Source: Natronorubrum halophilum
GTDB taxonomy: Archaea; Halobacteriota; Halobacteria; Halobacteriales; Natrialbaceae
NCBI RefSeq assembly: GCF_003670115.1
Contig: NZ_QQTY01000005.1
Coordinates: 372,001-436,000 of the forward strand
Reading direction: 5' to 3'
Length of the DNA: 64,000 bases
The notes under the pieces were generated by a model, which was given only the letters and a program-made list of their open reading frames with translations, had not been told where the DNA came from and ran no database searches. Below are positions 16,995 to 25,806 of the stretch, piece after piece (positions within the stretch are counted from its first letter, which is position 1; each line of letters opens with the position of its first letter). The translations under genes and the position numbers were made by a program.

Positions 16995-18059
16995 ATGAGG
17001 TTCACGCCAGGACCGACGACGGTTCCGCCGCCGGTCAAAGAGGCGATGGCCGAAACGCAACCGAACCCGGACATCGAACCCGCGTTCGCCGAACGCTACA
17101 CCGAGGTCTGTGCAAAGCTCGCGGAGGTATACGGGACGGACGACGACGTCGTCGTACTCGGCGGCGAGGGAATCCTCGGTCTCGAGGCGGCGATCGCCTC
17201 GCTGGTCGCACCCGGCGACCGCGCGCTCTGTGTCTCCAACGGACTCTACGGCGACGGCTTCGCGGATTTCGTCGAGTCGTACGACGGGGATCCCGAACTC
17301 GTCTCCGCGCCGTACGACGAGGGGTACGACCTCGAAGCCGTCGAGACGGCGCTCGAGGAGGCGGCGGCCGCCGGCGAGCCGTTCGCGCTGGCGACGATGG
17401 TTCACTGCGAGACGCCCACCGGGACGCTCAACGATCTGGGACCCGTGCTGGATCTGCTCGACGATCACGGTGTGTTGAGCGTCGTGGACGCCGTCTCGTC
17501 GCTCGGGGGAACGCCGGTGCCGACCGATCGAATCGACGTCTGTCTCGGCGCGTCCCAGAAGTGTTTCAGCGCGCCGCCGGGACTGACGACCGCCGCGATC
17601 AGCGAGCGGGCCTGGACGGCGATGGAAGAGCGCGATCCGTCCTCGCTGTACACGAACTTCCTCCCGTGGCGGGACGTCTCCGACGGGTTCCCGTACACGC
17701 ATCTCCCCGCGAACGTGGCCGCGCTCGACACGGCGCTCGATCGCCTGCTCGAGGAGGATCTCGAGACCGTCTTCGCGTGCCACGAGGAAGCCGCCGAGCG
17801 GTGCCGAGAGCGGGGATCCGAACTCGGACTCGACCCGTATCCCGACCCCGAACGGTGTTCGCCGACCGTGACGGCGTTTTCCCTCCCGGGCGACGCGAAG
17901 CGAGTGCAGCGGCGGGTCGCGGCGGAAGCGGACATCGTGTTGGCGACCGGACTCGGCGACCTGACCGACGACGTCCTTCGGCTCGGTCACATGGGATACA
18001 ACGCGGACCTCGAGAAGGTGGATCGGGCGATGGACGCAGTGGCGGCCGTTCTGGAGTGA
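16995..18059 (+). CDS. Class V PLP-dependent aminotransferase (alanine-glyoxylate/serine-pyruvate type)
   Basis: The protein has 354 residues. It begins FTPGPTTVPPPV, the substrate-loop signature of the alanine-glyoxylate/serine-pyruvate aminotransferases. VVDAVSSLGG (Asp165 for the PLP nitrogen) and LGASQKCFSAPPG (Schiff-base Lys189) are intact, and RLGHMGYN near the end binds the substrate carboxylate. It probably transaminates glyoxylate, pyruvate or a similar ketoacid. A HAD phosphatase of the phosphoglycolate type lies convergently downstream. Confidence 0.92.
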   Translation: MRFTPGPTTVPPPVKEAMAETQPNPDIEPAFAERYTEVCAKLAEVYGTDDDVVVLGGEGILGLEAAIASLVAPGDRALCVSNGLYGDGFADFVESYDGDPELVSAPYDEGYDLEAVETALEEAAAAGEPFALATMVHCETPTGTLNDLGPVLDLLDDHGVLSVVDAVSSLGGTPVPTDRIDVCLGASQKCFSAPPGLTTAAISERAWTAMEERDPSSLYTNFLPWRDVSDGFPYTHLPANVAALDTALDRLLEEDLETVFACHEEAAERCRERGSELGLDPYPDPERCSPTVTAFSLPGDAKRVQRRVAAEADIVLATGLGDLTDDVLRLGHMGYNADLEKVDRAMDAVAAVLE

Positions 18060-18186
18060 ACGGCTCTCGCTCGGATGCGTTCAACGACGTCCGGATCGCG
18101 AGCGATAACACCCGCGAGGGGGGTCCCCCTCGAAAATCTCATCAGCGGTGCCGGTCGGTAACCGCTCCCGGCTGCCGTTCGCTACA

Positions 18187-18852
18187 CTACTTGAGAATCC
18201 CCGGCAGTTGTGTGAGCGAGGTGCAGTGGTAGGTGGGGGTCGCCTCGGGAGCCTCGTCCTCGAGTTCCGAACTCCCGCTCGAGCGCGAGAGCAACACCGA
18301 GTCGATTCCGGCGTTGTGAGCCGCCCGCACGTCGACCGCCCGGTCGCCGACGTACAGTGCCGACCGGGCCTCGAGGAGGTCCATAGCGCGATCGATGTTC
18401 GTCGGATCGGGCTTGCGTCGGGCGAGTCCGTCCGGCGTCAGCGGGCAGCCGTGGACGGTCTCGAACAGCGACCGAAGGCCGAACCGATCGAGCACTCCCG
18501 TGACCACGGTCGGGTGGTTATCGCTCACGATCCCGAGCGGGTGCTCGAGCGATCGAACGGCCGTCACGTCGTCGTAGACCGAGCGAAGCCCGCGCTCGAT
18601 CTCCGAGAGCTGGGTTCGGATCAGTTCGCGTGCAGCCTGCGTACAGAAGACGTCCGTCTCGATCTCGAGTCGGCGACAGCGGTCGGCGATCAACTCGAAA
18701 TCGCCCTGCATCAGCTCCTGCAGCGTCTCCGCTGCCGGACCGGTTCGCTCGAGTTTTTCGTACGCTCGGCTGAGTGCATCACCCATCCGTCGCGAGGAGG
18801 GTGTCTCGACCACGACGCCATCGAAATCAAACAGGACCGCGTCGTACTGCAT
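18187..18852 (-). CDS. HAD-superfamily phosphatase (phosphoglycolate-phosphatase-like)
   Basis: The 221-residue protein carries the four HAD motifs: FDFDGVVVET at 8-17 (nucleophile Asp8 and Asp10), IVSDNHP, the Lys in RRKPDP, and YVGDRAVDVRAA with the metal-binding Asp residues. A helical cap lies between residues 20 and 90. It dephosphorylates a small metabolite, possibly phosphoglycolate. It is convergent with the glyoxylate-type aminotransferase, which is suggestive only. Confidence 0.88.
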   Translation of the reverse strand: MQYDAVLFDFDGVVVETPSSRRMGDALSRAYEKLERTGPAAETLQELMQGDFELIADRCRRLEIETDVFCTQAARELIRTQLSEIERGLRSVYDDVTAVRSLEHPLGIVSDNHPTVVTGVLDRFGLRSLFETVHGCPLTPDGLARRKPDPTNIDRAMDLLEARSALYVGDRAVDVRAAHNAGIDSVLLSRSSGSSELEDEAPEATPTYHCTSLTQLPGILK

Positions 18853-19012
18853 CGCCGGGATGGTATTTGCTCCGAGACAATAACTCTGTCTAGCTGGTTC
18901 AGCAGCGATGAAACGGTGACTCCGTCCCGGTTTCGACGGTTCAGCCGGAAGCTTGCCGACGCAGCCAGTGTGGTGAAGCGAACGCGCGACTCACCCTTCG
19001 ACGGGGATCCCA

Positions 19013-19300
19013 ATGGCATCACCACAACGGAGACCCGACTCCTCGAGTCTCGCAGAGGTGCTGGACCGCATCCTCGACAAGGGCGTCGTCATCGACGTCT
19101 GGGCGCGCGTCTCGGTCGTCGGGATCGAGTTGCTGACGATCGAAGCCCGCGTCGTCGTGGCGTCGGTCGACACCTTCCTGCACTACGCGGAGGAGATCGC
19201 GAAGATCGAACAAGCCACCGCGGAGGGCGACCTCGAAGATCTGGAGGACCTCGAAGTCGAGACGCGGCCGGAATCGTCGCCCCAATCGGCGGCCGAGTAA
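19013..19300 (+). CDS. gvpA: Gas vesicle structural protein GvpA (orphan)
   Basis: The 95-residue protein matches GvpA over residues 8-68: [40 protein letters not shown] and the end [18 protein letters not shown]. These helix-strand-strand-helix segments form the ribs of the gas vesicle wall. The tail is a strongly acidic extension longer than in vesicle-forming GvpA. No gvpC, F-M, N or O gene lies in the window, although each gvp cluster normally carries at least eight. It is flanked by a HAD gene and an HTH-CBS gene. It may be a remnant, a distant partner of another cluster, or a protein with a non-vesicle role. Confidence 0.93.
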   Translation: MASPQRRPDSSSLAEVLDRILDKGVVIDVWARVSVVGIELLTIEARVVVASVDTFLHYAEEIAKIEQATAEGDLEDLEDLEVETRPESSPQSAAE

Positions 19301-19459
19301 TGCTCGGTTCCGTCGTGCAACCCTATTTACGCGGTGAGAATCTCAGGCCTCGAGCGCGGGCTCTTCTCGCCCGAGGAACGATCGAATCCGCGAGTCGACG
19401 GTGAGCGTTCGCTCGTGGAGGGCGTCATCGCGCGGCCGTTCGTGAACGTCGCCGGTGAA

Positions 19460-19999
19460 TCAGGAAAACCGCGCGGCGATATCCGCTTCGGTGATGATCC
19501 CGACCGTTTCGCCGGCCTCGGTGATCATCACCGCCTTGTAGTGCTCGAGCAGGTTGCTGATCTCGTCTAACGTCGCGTCTTGCGAGACCGTCGGAAAGCT
19601 CTCGCTCATGTGTTCTTCGATGGGTTCGTCTCGAGCCTCCGAATCGAGGTGGACGAGGTCGCTCTGGCTGATCGAGCCCACGGGGATCCCGTCCTGAATG
19701 ACCGCCAGTTGCGAGTAGGCCTCCTCCTCCATTTTTCGCGCCGCGGCTTTGACCGCGCTGTCGGGCGCGACGCTGACGACGGCCTCGTTCATCAGGTCGG
19801 AAGCGCGCACGACGTCGCTTTCGGCCTTCTCGAGTGCGTTGACGATTCGACGGAGCGTCGATAGTCGGGGATCGACGTCCCCGCCTTCGATCCGGGCGAT
19901 CAACGGCTGGGAGACGTCGGCCGTGTCCGCGAGTTCGCTCTGGGTCAGCCCGAGTTCGGTTCGGCGCTGGCGCAGATCCGCGGGCGTCGGAAGTTCCAT
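19460..19999 (-). CDS. HTH (XRE) + paired CBS domain regulator
   Basis: The start at 19999 (MELPTPADLRQRR) gives 179 residues; the longer frame adds 22 residues lacking family features. Residues 5-60 are an XRE-type helix-turn-helix (LGLTQSELADTADVSQPLIA). Residues 70-179 hold two CBS motifs (VVSVAPDSAVKAAARKM and ESFPTVSQDATLDEI). CBS pairs bind adenyl nucleotides or S-adenosylmethionine. This architecture is common in archaea and probably couples energy or metabolite state to transcription. A short inverted repeat lies just upstream of its start. Confidence 0.9.
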   Translation of the reverse strand: MELPTPADLRQRRTELGLTQSELADTADVSQPLIARIEGGDVDPRLSTLRRIVNALEKAESDVVRASDLMNEAVVSVAPDSAVKAAARKMEEEAYSQLAVIQDGIPVGSISQSDLVHLDSEARDEPIEEHMSESFPTVSQDATLDEISNLLEHYKAVMITEAGETVGIITEADIAARFS

Positions 20000-20007
20000 A
20001 CGGGGTA

Positions 20008-20022
20008 ATAACTGCGGGTTAT
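20008..20022. promoter_or_regulatory. Short inverted repeat before the HTH-CBS gene
   Basis: ATAAC-TGCGG-GTTAT is a perfect 5-base inverted repeat located 9-23 bases upstream of the regulator start codon. An AT-rich element lies just beyond it on the same strand. It could be an autoregulatory operator. The short arms mean chance cannot be excluded. Confidence 0.25.
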
Positions 20023-20099
20023 CAAAATCCTTTGGGTCGGTCCTCGGGTCCGGTGCCGATCGCATCCGTTCAAAAGCGCCCGGTCCGTCGGAGCCGAAC

Positions 20100-20456
20100 T
20101 CAGTCCTCGTCCTCGGGCGTTTCCATGATCTCGACGACGCTCAGCGGGACGTCCCGCAACGCGCCGCCGACCTCGCTCTTCGCGATTCTGGAGGCGTGTT
20201 CCTCGCCCTCGGCGTTGAAGACCTCCATCTCGAGACCGAGTCCGACGAGTGCGGTGTCGGCCGCGATAAAGGCGGAGTCGAAGGGTTCGCCGCAGGCCGG
20301 ACAGCCCGTCGCACCGACCTCGACTTCGACGTAGTCCATGTTTTCGCTGTTGAGTCGTTTTCCGGCTTCGCTGACGGCGACGCCGATCGCGTCGTCGATC
20401 GCTTCGACGTCACGAACCAGCCACGCGGCTTCCATCGCGACGAGATAGTTTCCCAT
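20100..20456 (-). CDS. UPF0212 (DUF555) family protein
   Basis: The start at 20456 (MGNYLVAMEAAWLV) is the conserved start of this archaeal family and gives 118 residues. A CPACGEPFDSAF motif near residue 52 could bind zinc, with DTALVGLGLEMEVFNAE and GALRDVPLSV around it. UPF0212 is widespread in Euryarchaeota and its function is unknown. It stands alone on its strand. Confidence 0.92.
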   Translation of the reverse strand: MGNYLVAMEAAWLVRDVEAIDDAIGVAVSEAGKRLNSENMDYVEVEVGATGCPACGEPFDSAFIAADTALVGLGLEMEVFNAEGEEHASRIAKSEVGGALRDVPLSVVEIMETPEDED

Positions 20457-20760
20457 ACGACGTGGTGGGTCCGAGGGGTTTCCTGCTTTGCGGTTCGTCG
20501 CCGGCACGTGCCGGCGACCGTCGACCCGCGCTCGAGGTGCGCACGGGAAGCGAAAGATTCCCATAAGTTACGAGAATTGCCCGCATCGATTGCCTCCGAC
20601 ATAGCCGTAGATGGTCGCGAGTACGCCTCGAGTTGTCCCCAACGAAACTGTATTTGAATCGCAAGACTGCGTCGACCCGGTGACGAAGTAGCACGCCGTG
20701 AAAACTGCAGCCATCAAGAAGACTTATATATGCCCTCGGTCTGAGCGACGATGAACGCCG
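20457..20760. other. Intergenic region with a TATA element
   Basis: This region between divergent genes holds no convincing frame. It contains a palindromic GGCACGTGCC at about 20505 and an AT-rich stretch from 20640. ATATATA-type sequence at 20722-20731 (ACTTATATAT) is the likely promoter of the 58-residue gene. Confidence 0.5.
20722..20731 (+). promoter_or_regulatory. TATA box of the 58-residue gene
   Basis: ACTTATATAT is centred about 34 bases before ATG 20761, giving a predicted transcript start a few bases before the codon. This is the usual haloarchaeal promoter geometry. Confidence 0.55.
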
Positions 20761-20937
20761 ATGATATCCCGAGCGTACCACGCGACGCTGTTTGCACTGT
20801 ACCAGTTGTGCATTGTAATCGGTATCGCCGCAATGCCACTCGCAATCGCCGCCCGCCAAGCCGGATTCACCCTCCCGATCCACCGCATCCTCGAAAATCT
20901 CGAGGCCGCCTACGAGGCCCGTCACTCCCGGGAGTAA
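20761..20937 (+). CDS. Small conserved haloarchaeal membrane-associated protein
   Basis: The gene encodes 58 residues, MISRAYHATLFALYQL onward. It has one transmembrane helix (about residues 8-30, LFALYQLCIVIGIAAMPLAI) and a basic amphipathic tail ending in YEARHSRE. Two in-frame ATGs lie close together, but the TATA spacing fits 20761. The composition and well-placed promoter support a real gene. No function is known to me. Confidence 0.65.
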   Translation: MISRAYHATLFALYQLCIVIGIAAMPLAIAARQAGFTLPIHRILENLEAAYEARHSRE

Positions 20938-21160
20938 TCACGGAAGTCGCCCCGATCGGACGCGCCCGGTCTCGAGTTCGGGCACGTCGTCGGGCGTATC
21001 GACGTCGTGGAAGTGCCCCGCCCTTTTCTTGGCCGAGAATTGAACGCGCCGCGGAGTCGCGTCGCCCGCGGCGATGACGGCCTGTCACTCCTCGGGGCGA
21101 ACCATCGCCCCGTCGCGTGAGCGTTCTCGACGCCCGTCTCCACGTCGAGGTCCACCTCGA
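20938..21160 (-). pseudogene. Remnant of a nucleotidyltransferase (MobA-like) gene, C-terminal end
   Basis: The minus strand reads AGDATPRRVQFSAKKRAGHF followed by HDVDTPDDVPELE and a stop at 20938. The DVDTPDDxxEL motif is the metal- and substrate-binding end of MobA-like and other NTP-transferases. An in-frame stop precedes it at about 21085; upstream, a different frame reads LDVETGVENAHATG, consistent with a frameshift. No start codon or nucleotide-binding N-terminus (GGxSxRxG) remains. The specific enzyme cannot be settled. Confidence 0.5.
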
Positions 21161-21351
21161 CGGCGCTCGAGTCGGCCCGCGCGTTCTACGGTGTTACGGA
21201 CTCGCGTCGCGAACCGGGGTACGACGAGGGGATCACGCCGGTCAGAGCGGAGCGAGCAAGCCGCAGGTCGCGTCGCATTCGAGTAGCCGTCGCCGGTTCC
21301 GTTGCACAGACCACGCCAAGACGTTTGCCGGTTCCGCTGGTGACTAGCCCC

Positions 21352-22698
21352 ATGACGACGCTCGAACTCGCGGAATTCGTCCAGAAAACCGACTACGACG
21401 ACCTCTCGTCGGAGACGCGCGACGCGCTAAAACGACGCGTTCTCGACTCGGTCGGCATCGCCATCGCCGCGGAGGTCGCCGACCCGACGCAGGTGGTGTA
21501 TCGAACCGTGCGAGACCTCGAGGCGGAGGGAGAGTGTACGCTCTGGGGCCGAGACGCCGCCGCCTCGCCGGTACAGGCGGCGATGCACAACACGGCGCTG
21601 ACGCGGTACCTCGATTACATGGATTCGTTCCTAGCACCGAACGAGACGCCACATCCGAGCGACAACCTGGGAGCCGTCGTCGCCGCCGGGGAGTACGACG
21701 ACCGATCGGGAGCGGAACTGCTCTCCGGACTCGCGATCGCCTACGAGATCCAGGCCGAACTCGCGTGGAACGCTCCCGTTCGCGACCGCGGGTTCGATCA
21801 CGTCACCCACACCGTCATCTCGGCGGCCGCCGGCGCGTCAAAACTGCTCGGACTCGACGCAGCGGAGACTCGAAACGCCATCGGTATCGCCGGGACCGCC
21901 CACAACGCCCTGCGAGTGACGCGAACCGGCGGGATCAACGAGTGGAAGGGGATCGCGTCAGCGAACGCGGCCCGCAACGCGGTCTACTCGGCGATGCTCG
22001 CGAAAAACGGGATGGACGGTCCGCGAAACCTCTTCGAGGGCCAGAAGGGGTGGCAGGAGGTGATCTCGGGCGAGTTCGACGTCGATCTGACGCCCGGCGA
22101 GCGCGTCCACGACACGATGACCAAACGTTACGTCGCGGAGACGTACGCCCAGTCGGCCGTCGAGGGGGTGATCGAACTCGCCGACCGCGAGACGCTGGAT
22201 CCGGACGACATCGCGGGGATCAAACTCGAGACCTTCGGCGGCGCGAAACTCATCATCGGCGGCGGGGAGGGGAACCGGTACGAGGTCGAAAACAGGGCGC
22301 AAGCGGACCACTCGCTGCCGTACATGCTCGCGACGGCGCTGATCGACCGGGACCTCTCGCTCGAGCAGTACGAACCCGAGCGCATCCGGCGCGAGGACGT
22401 TCAGGAATTGCTCCGCGTCGTCGACGTGAGCGAGGATTCCGAACTCACCGAGCGCTTCGAAAACGGCGAGATGCCGGCCGTTATCGACGTGACGACGGAC
22501 GACGGCACCACCTACCGGATCGAGAAGGACGCCTTCCGCGGTCACCCGCTCGATCCGATGGGGTGGGACGGTCTGGAGGCGAAGTTCGACGCGATCACCG
22601 AGGGGCACATCGCGGACGGTCGACGCGACGACATCGTCGAGACGATCAAAACCCTCGAGGATCACGACGTCTCGGAGCTGACGGCGCTGCTCGCCTGA
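21352..22698 (+). CDS. MmgE/PrpD-family protein (2-methylcitrate dehydratase-like)
   Basis: ATG 21352 (MTTLELAEFVQK) was chosen over an in-frame ATG at 21325 because the family starts there. The 448-residue protein carries LDYMDSFLAPNETPHPSDN, AYEIQAELAWN and TKRYVAETYAQSAVEGVIEL, which are MmgE/PrpD landmarks. Family members dehydrate 2-methylcitrate, aconitate-like or related acids. The cofactor-free fold is cytoplasmic. A ComA-like gene follows 98 bases downstream on the same strand. The real substrate is uncertain. Confidence 0.9.
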   Translation: MTTLELAEFVQKTDYDDLSSETRDALKRRVLDSVGIAIAAEVADPTQVVYRTVRDLEAEGECTLWGRDAAASPVQAAMHNTALTRYLDYMDSFLAPNETPHPSDNLGAVVAAGEYDDRSGAELLSGLAIAYEIQAELAWNAPVRDRGFDHVTHTVISAAAGASKLLGLDAAETRNAIGIAGTAHNALRVTRTGGINEWKGIASANAARNAVYSAMLAKNGMDGPRNLFEGQKGWQEVISGEFDVDLTPGERVHDTMTKRYVAETYAQSAVEGVIELADRETLDPDDIAGIKLETFGGAKLIIGGGEGNRYEVENRAQADHSLPYMLATALIDRDLSLEQYEPERIRREDVQELLRVVDVSEDSELTERFENGEMPAVIDVTTDDGTTYRIEKDAFRGHPLDPMGWDGLEAKFDAITEGHIADGRRDDIVETIKTLEDHDVSELTALLA

Positions 22699-22796
22699 CC
22701 GGCTACCGGCCGCGTCGAAGCGGTCGCCCGGTTACCACGGCTACCTTTCTCAGGCAACGTGGTAGCGTTTTGACGATGGTCGTGGTGAACGGTCGT

Positions 22797-23627
22797 ATGT
22801 CCGATCGCGCATTCGACTTCCTGCACGTCAACGACCGCGGCGAAAAGCCTCGAGAAAACGGTATCACCGAAATCCGCGGCCCGTACTACGACCCGATGGG
22901 GCCGCGAGAGCTTCGAGACATCCTCGAGACGATGGGCGAGTACGTCGACATCTACAAGTTCTCCGGCGGATCGTTCGCGCTGATGCCCGAAGACGTCGTC
23001 CGAGAGCTGATCGGAATCTGCCACGAACACGACGTGCTAGTCTCGACGGGCGGTTTCATCGAACACGTGCTGATTCGGGACTACGAGCAGGTGGACCGCT
23101 ACGTCGAGGAAGCCGCCGATATCGGCTTCGACGTCGTCGAGGTCTCGAGCGGTTTTCTCGCGATCGACGTCGACGACATGGTCGCGCTCACGGAACTCGT
23201 CCAGGACCACGGGCTGAAGGCCAAACCGGAGATCAACGTCCAGTTCGGTGCCGGCGGTGCCTCGAGCGTCGAGGACCTCGAGTCCGAGACGGCGATCGAT
23301 CCGACGAGCGCGATCGAGGAAGGGAAGCGCCACTTAGAGGCCGGCGCGTACAAAGTCATGGTCGAATCCGAGGGGATCACCGAGCAGGTACGCGACTGGC
23401 GAACCGACGTGGCGTTCAAGATCGCGGACGGTCTCGGCGTCGAAAACTGCGTCTTCGAAGCCGCGGACCCCGAGGTCTTCGAGTGGTACATCAAGCAGTT
23501 CGGTCCGAAGGTGAACCTGTTCGTCGACAACTCACAGATCGTCGAACTCGAGTGCATGCGCTCGGGACTGTGGGGCAAGAAGTCCTCGTGGGGACGGATC
23601 GCGAGCTACGAGCGCGACGAAGACTGA
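22797..23627 (+). CDS. comA: Phosphosulfolactate synthase (ComA family)
   Basis: The 276-residue product (from ATG 22797; an in-frame ATG at 22776 would add 7 residues) has the ComA TIM-barrel landmarks GITEIRGPYYDPMG, DIYKFSGGSFALMP, VSTGGFIEHV, VEVSSGFLAI and KPEINVQFGAGG. ComA adds sulfite to phosphoenolpyruvate, the first step of coenzyme M synthesis in methanogens. Haloarchaea lack methanogenesis, so here it probably makes sulfolactate or an analogous compound. It is one of two genes in a probable unit with the PrpD-like gene. Confidence 0.88.
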   Translation: MSDRAFDFLHVNDRGEKPRENGITEIRGPYYDPMGPRELRDILETMGEYVDIYKFSGGSFALMPEDVVRELIGICHEHDVLVSTGGFIEHVLIRDYEQVDRYVEEAADIGFDVVEVSSGFLAIDVDDMVALTELVQDHGLKAKPEINVQFGAGGASSVEDLESETAIDPTSAIEEGKRHLEAGAYKVMVESEGITEQVRDWRTDVAFKIADGLGVENCVFEAADPEVFEWYIKQFGPKVNLFVDNSQIVELECMRSGLWGKKSSWGRIASYERDED

Positions 23628-23663
23628 CGAAGGGGCGAACGAGAACGGAAGCCGAGGCGAGTG

Positions 23664-25049
23664 CTAATCGTCGCTGGAGCCGGTCGTCGCGGCCTCGGGA
23701 TCCACGACGGGGTCCGCCGGCGCGGCGTCGAACAGGGGGCTCTGCTCGCCGGGGACGAACGTGTTGAGCAACAGGGCGGACAGCGCGGTCAGGATGACGG
23801 GTTGGCCGAAGAACGTCTCTGCCGCAGTGGGAAGGCCCTGAAGGGCCTCGGGCGTCGTCGCGACGCCGAGTCCGAGACCGAGCGAGACGGCGACGATGAC
23901 CATGTTCCGACGGCCGAGGGCGGTGTGCGTGACGATCAGTCGAACGCCGCTGGCGGCGACCATGCCGGCCATGAGCAAGACGGCACCGCCGAAGACGGCG
24001 CTGGGGATGGTGGTGACGGCGGCACCCACCCTCGGGCTCAGGCCGAGGATCGCGAGAATCACGCCACAGATTCCGACGACGTGGCGGCTCATCACGCCGG
24101 TGAAGTTGACGATACCGACGTTCTGGGAGAACGACGTGATCGGGAACGCGGCGAAGATGGCCCCGAACGAACTCAGGATGCCGTCGTTGAACAGGCCGCC
24201 GCGGAACTCCTCGTTCGTCGGGTTTCGCCCTTCGGCGGCCGTGACGCCGGACATGTCGCCGACGGTCTCCATCGCGGAGACGAGAAAGAGGAAGGCGAAC
24301 GTGACGATCGCGATCGGCTCGAACTCGAAGCCGAACCGAGTGGGCGACGGGATGGCGACCCAGGCCGACTCGCCGATCGGCGAGAAGTCGACGAGGCCGA
24401 TCACGACGGCGACGACGTAGCCGACGACGATCGCCGCGAGGATGCTCAACAGGCGCGCGACGCCTCGAGTGAACAGGTTGAGACCGACGGCGGTGGCCAG
24501 GACGAGCGCGGCCAGACCGATGTTGTGAACCGCGCCGTAGTCGTCCGCGCCGACCCCACCGGCGGCGTAGTCCATGCCGACGGGGATGAGATAGAGACCG
24601 ATGATGACGACGACGAGCCCGGTGACGAGCGGCGGGAAGAACGGTTTGATGCGTTTGAACTGCCAGCCGATGAGTCCCTCGACCGCGAACCCGGTGACGA
24701 GAATAGCACCGAAGACGGCGGCCATCCCGTAGTCGATCCCGATCGATATCGACGCACCGACGAAGGTGAAACTCGAGCCCATCACGATCGGCAGTCGCGC
24801 GCCGACCGGGCCGACGGTGTACGCCTGTACGATGGTCGCCAGTCCCGAGAACAGGAGGACCATCTGTACGATGTACGCCGTGTCGGGACCGCTGAGTCCG
24901 ACGTCGCCGGCGACGATGAACGCGACCGCCGTCGCCGGGACGATCATGACCGCCACGTGCTGTAAGCCGAGGAGAATCGACTTCGGCCACGGCGGTTTAT
25001 CGTCGAGTTCGTATTCCAACTGAATGCCCCCGTTCGGTTCGTTCGACAT
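23664..25049 (-). CDS. Nucleobase permease, NCS2 (xanthine/uracil) family
   Basis: The start at 25049 gives 461 residues (MSNEPNGGIQLEYELDD). It has about 14 transmembrane segments and NCS2 motifs: PPWPKSILLGLQHVAVM at the N-terminus, IVMGSSFTFVGAS, SAMETVGDMSGVT with the conserved Glu in helix 8, and FSQNVGIVNFTGV. Members import uracil, xanthine, hypoxanthine or uric acid with a cation. The hpt gene lies 162 bases upstream on the same strand, suggesting a purine salvage unit. Confidence 0.92.
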   Translation of the reverse strand: MSNEPNGGIQLEYELDDKPPWPKSILLGLQHVAVMIVPATAVAFIVAGDVGLSGPDTAYIVQMVLLFSGLATIVQAYTVGPVGARLPIVMGSSFTFVGASISIGIDYGMAAVFGAILVTGFAVEGLIGWQFKRIKPFFPPLVTGLVVVIIGLYLIPVGMDYAAGGVGADDYGAVHNIGLAALVLATAVGLNLFTRGVARLLSILAAIVVGYVVAVVIGLVDFSPIGESAWVAIPSPTRFGFEFEPIAIVTFAFLFLVSAMETVGDMSGVTAAEGRNPTNEEFRGGLFNDGILSSFGAIFAAFPITSFSQNVGIVNFTGVMSRHVVGICGVILAILGLSPRVGAAVTTIPSAVFGGAVLLMAGMVAASGVRLIVTHTALGRRNMVIVAVSLGLGLGVATTPEALQGLPTAAETFFGQPVILTALSALLLNTFVPGEQSPLFDAAPADPVVDPEAATTGSSDD

Positions 25050-25211
25050 ACTATGGCAGCCATCTTGCGGATCACCCACCAAAAAGATTCGTATGTGCGC
25101 GCATATTACCCTTCTTCCAGAACTGAATTGTGCACGTTTGTGAACAAGAATGCGAAGCGCCAGCACACAGCAAGGGCTCTACGCAGTCGTCTGCTCCCGC
25201 TCGAGACCCGA

Positions 25212-25757
25212 TTAGTGAACGGTGACTTCGCCGTCTTCGACGGTGATGTCGATGAGGCTCGTCGCCTCGAACGCCGTCTCGTCGAGTGCGGACGGTCCGA
25301 CCTTCCGCATCACGACGACGATGTCGACGATATCGGCCCCGATGTCGTCCAGCGCGGTACAGATGGAGGCCAGCGTGCCGCCCGTCGAGAGCATGTCGTC
25401 GACGATGAGGACGCGGTCGCCGGATTCGACATCGTTGATGTACATCTCCGACTCCGAGTAGCCGGTCTGTTGGTGCAACGAGACCTCACCGTCGAGGCCG
25501 TACGGTCGCTTGCGGATCACGACCAGCGGAATGTCGGTCTGGAGCGAGAGCGCCGTCGCGAGGTGAATGCCCATCGCTTCGGGGGCGACGATCTTGTCCA
25601 CGTCCAGATCGGCCGTCTGCATGACCTCGATGACGACCTCTCGCAAGAGGGCCGGATCGAGCATCGGGACGCCGTTGCTGATCGGATGGACGAGATATTC
25701 GTAGCCGTCTTTGTCGATAATCGGCGCATCGTCGAGCGACTCGAGGAGTTTCTCCAT
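25212..25757 (-). CDS. hpt: Hypoxanthine/guanine phosphoribosyltransferase (archaeal type)
   Basis: The 181-residue protein begins [19 protein letters not shown], as in archaeal Hpt. The PRPP-binding loop is [13 protein letters not shown] near residue 117, and VRKRPYGL-like ([13 protein letters not shown]) follows the flexible region. It converts hypoxanthine or guanine plus PRPP to nucleotides. Its position upstream of the NCS2 permease on the same strand supports uptake and salvage acting together. Confidence 0.95.
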   Translation of the reverse strand: MEKLLESLDDAPIIDKDGYEYLVHPISNGVPMLDPALLREVVIEVMQTADLDVDKIVAPEAMGIHLATALSLQTDIPLVVIRKRPYGLDGEVSLHQQTGYSESEMYINDVESGDRVLIVDDMLSTGGTLASICTALDDIGADIVDIVVVMRKVGPSALDETAFEATSLIDITVEDGEVTVH

Positions 25758-25806
25758 ACTGCCGATTGGAGGAATCGGTGCAAAAACGGATCGTTCTCCG
25801 CGTCGC

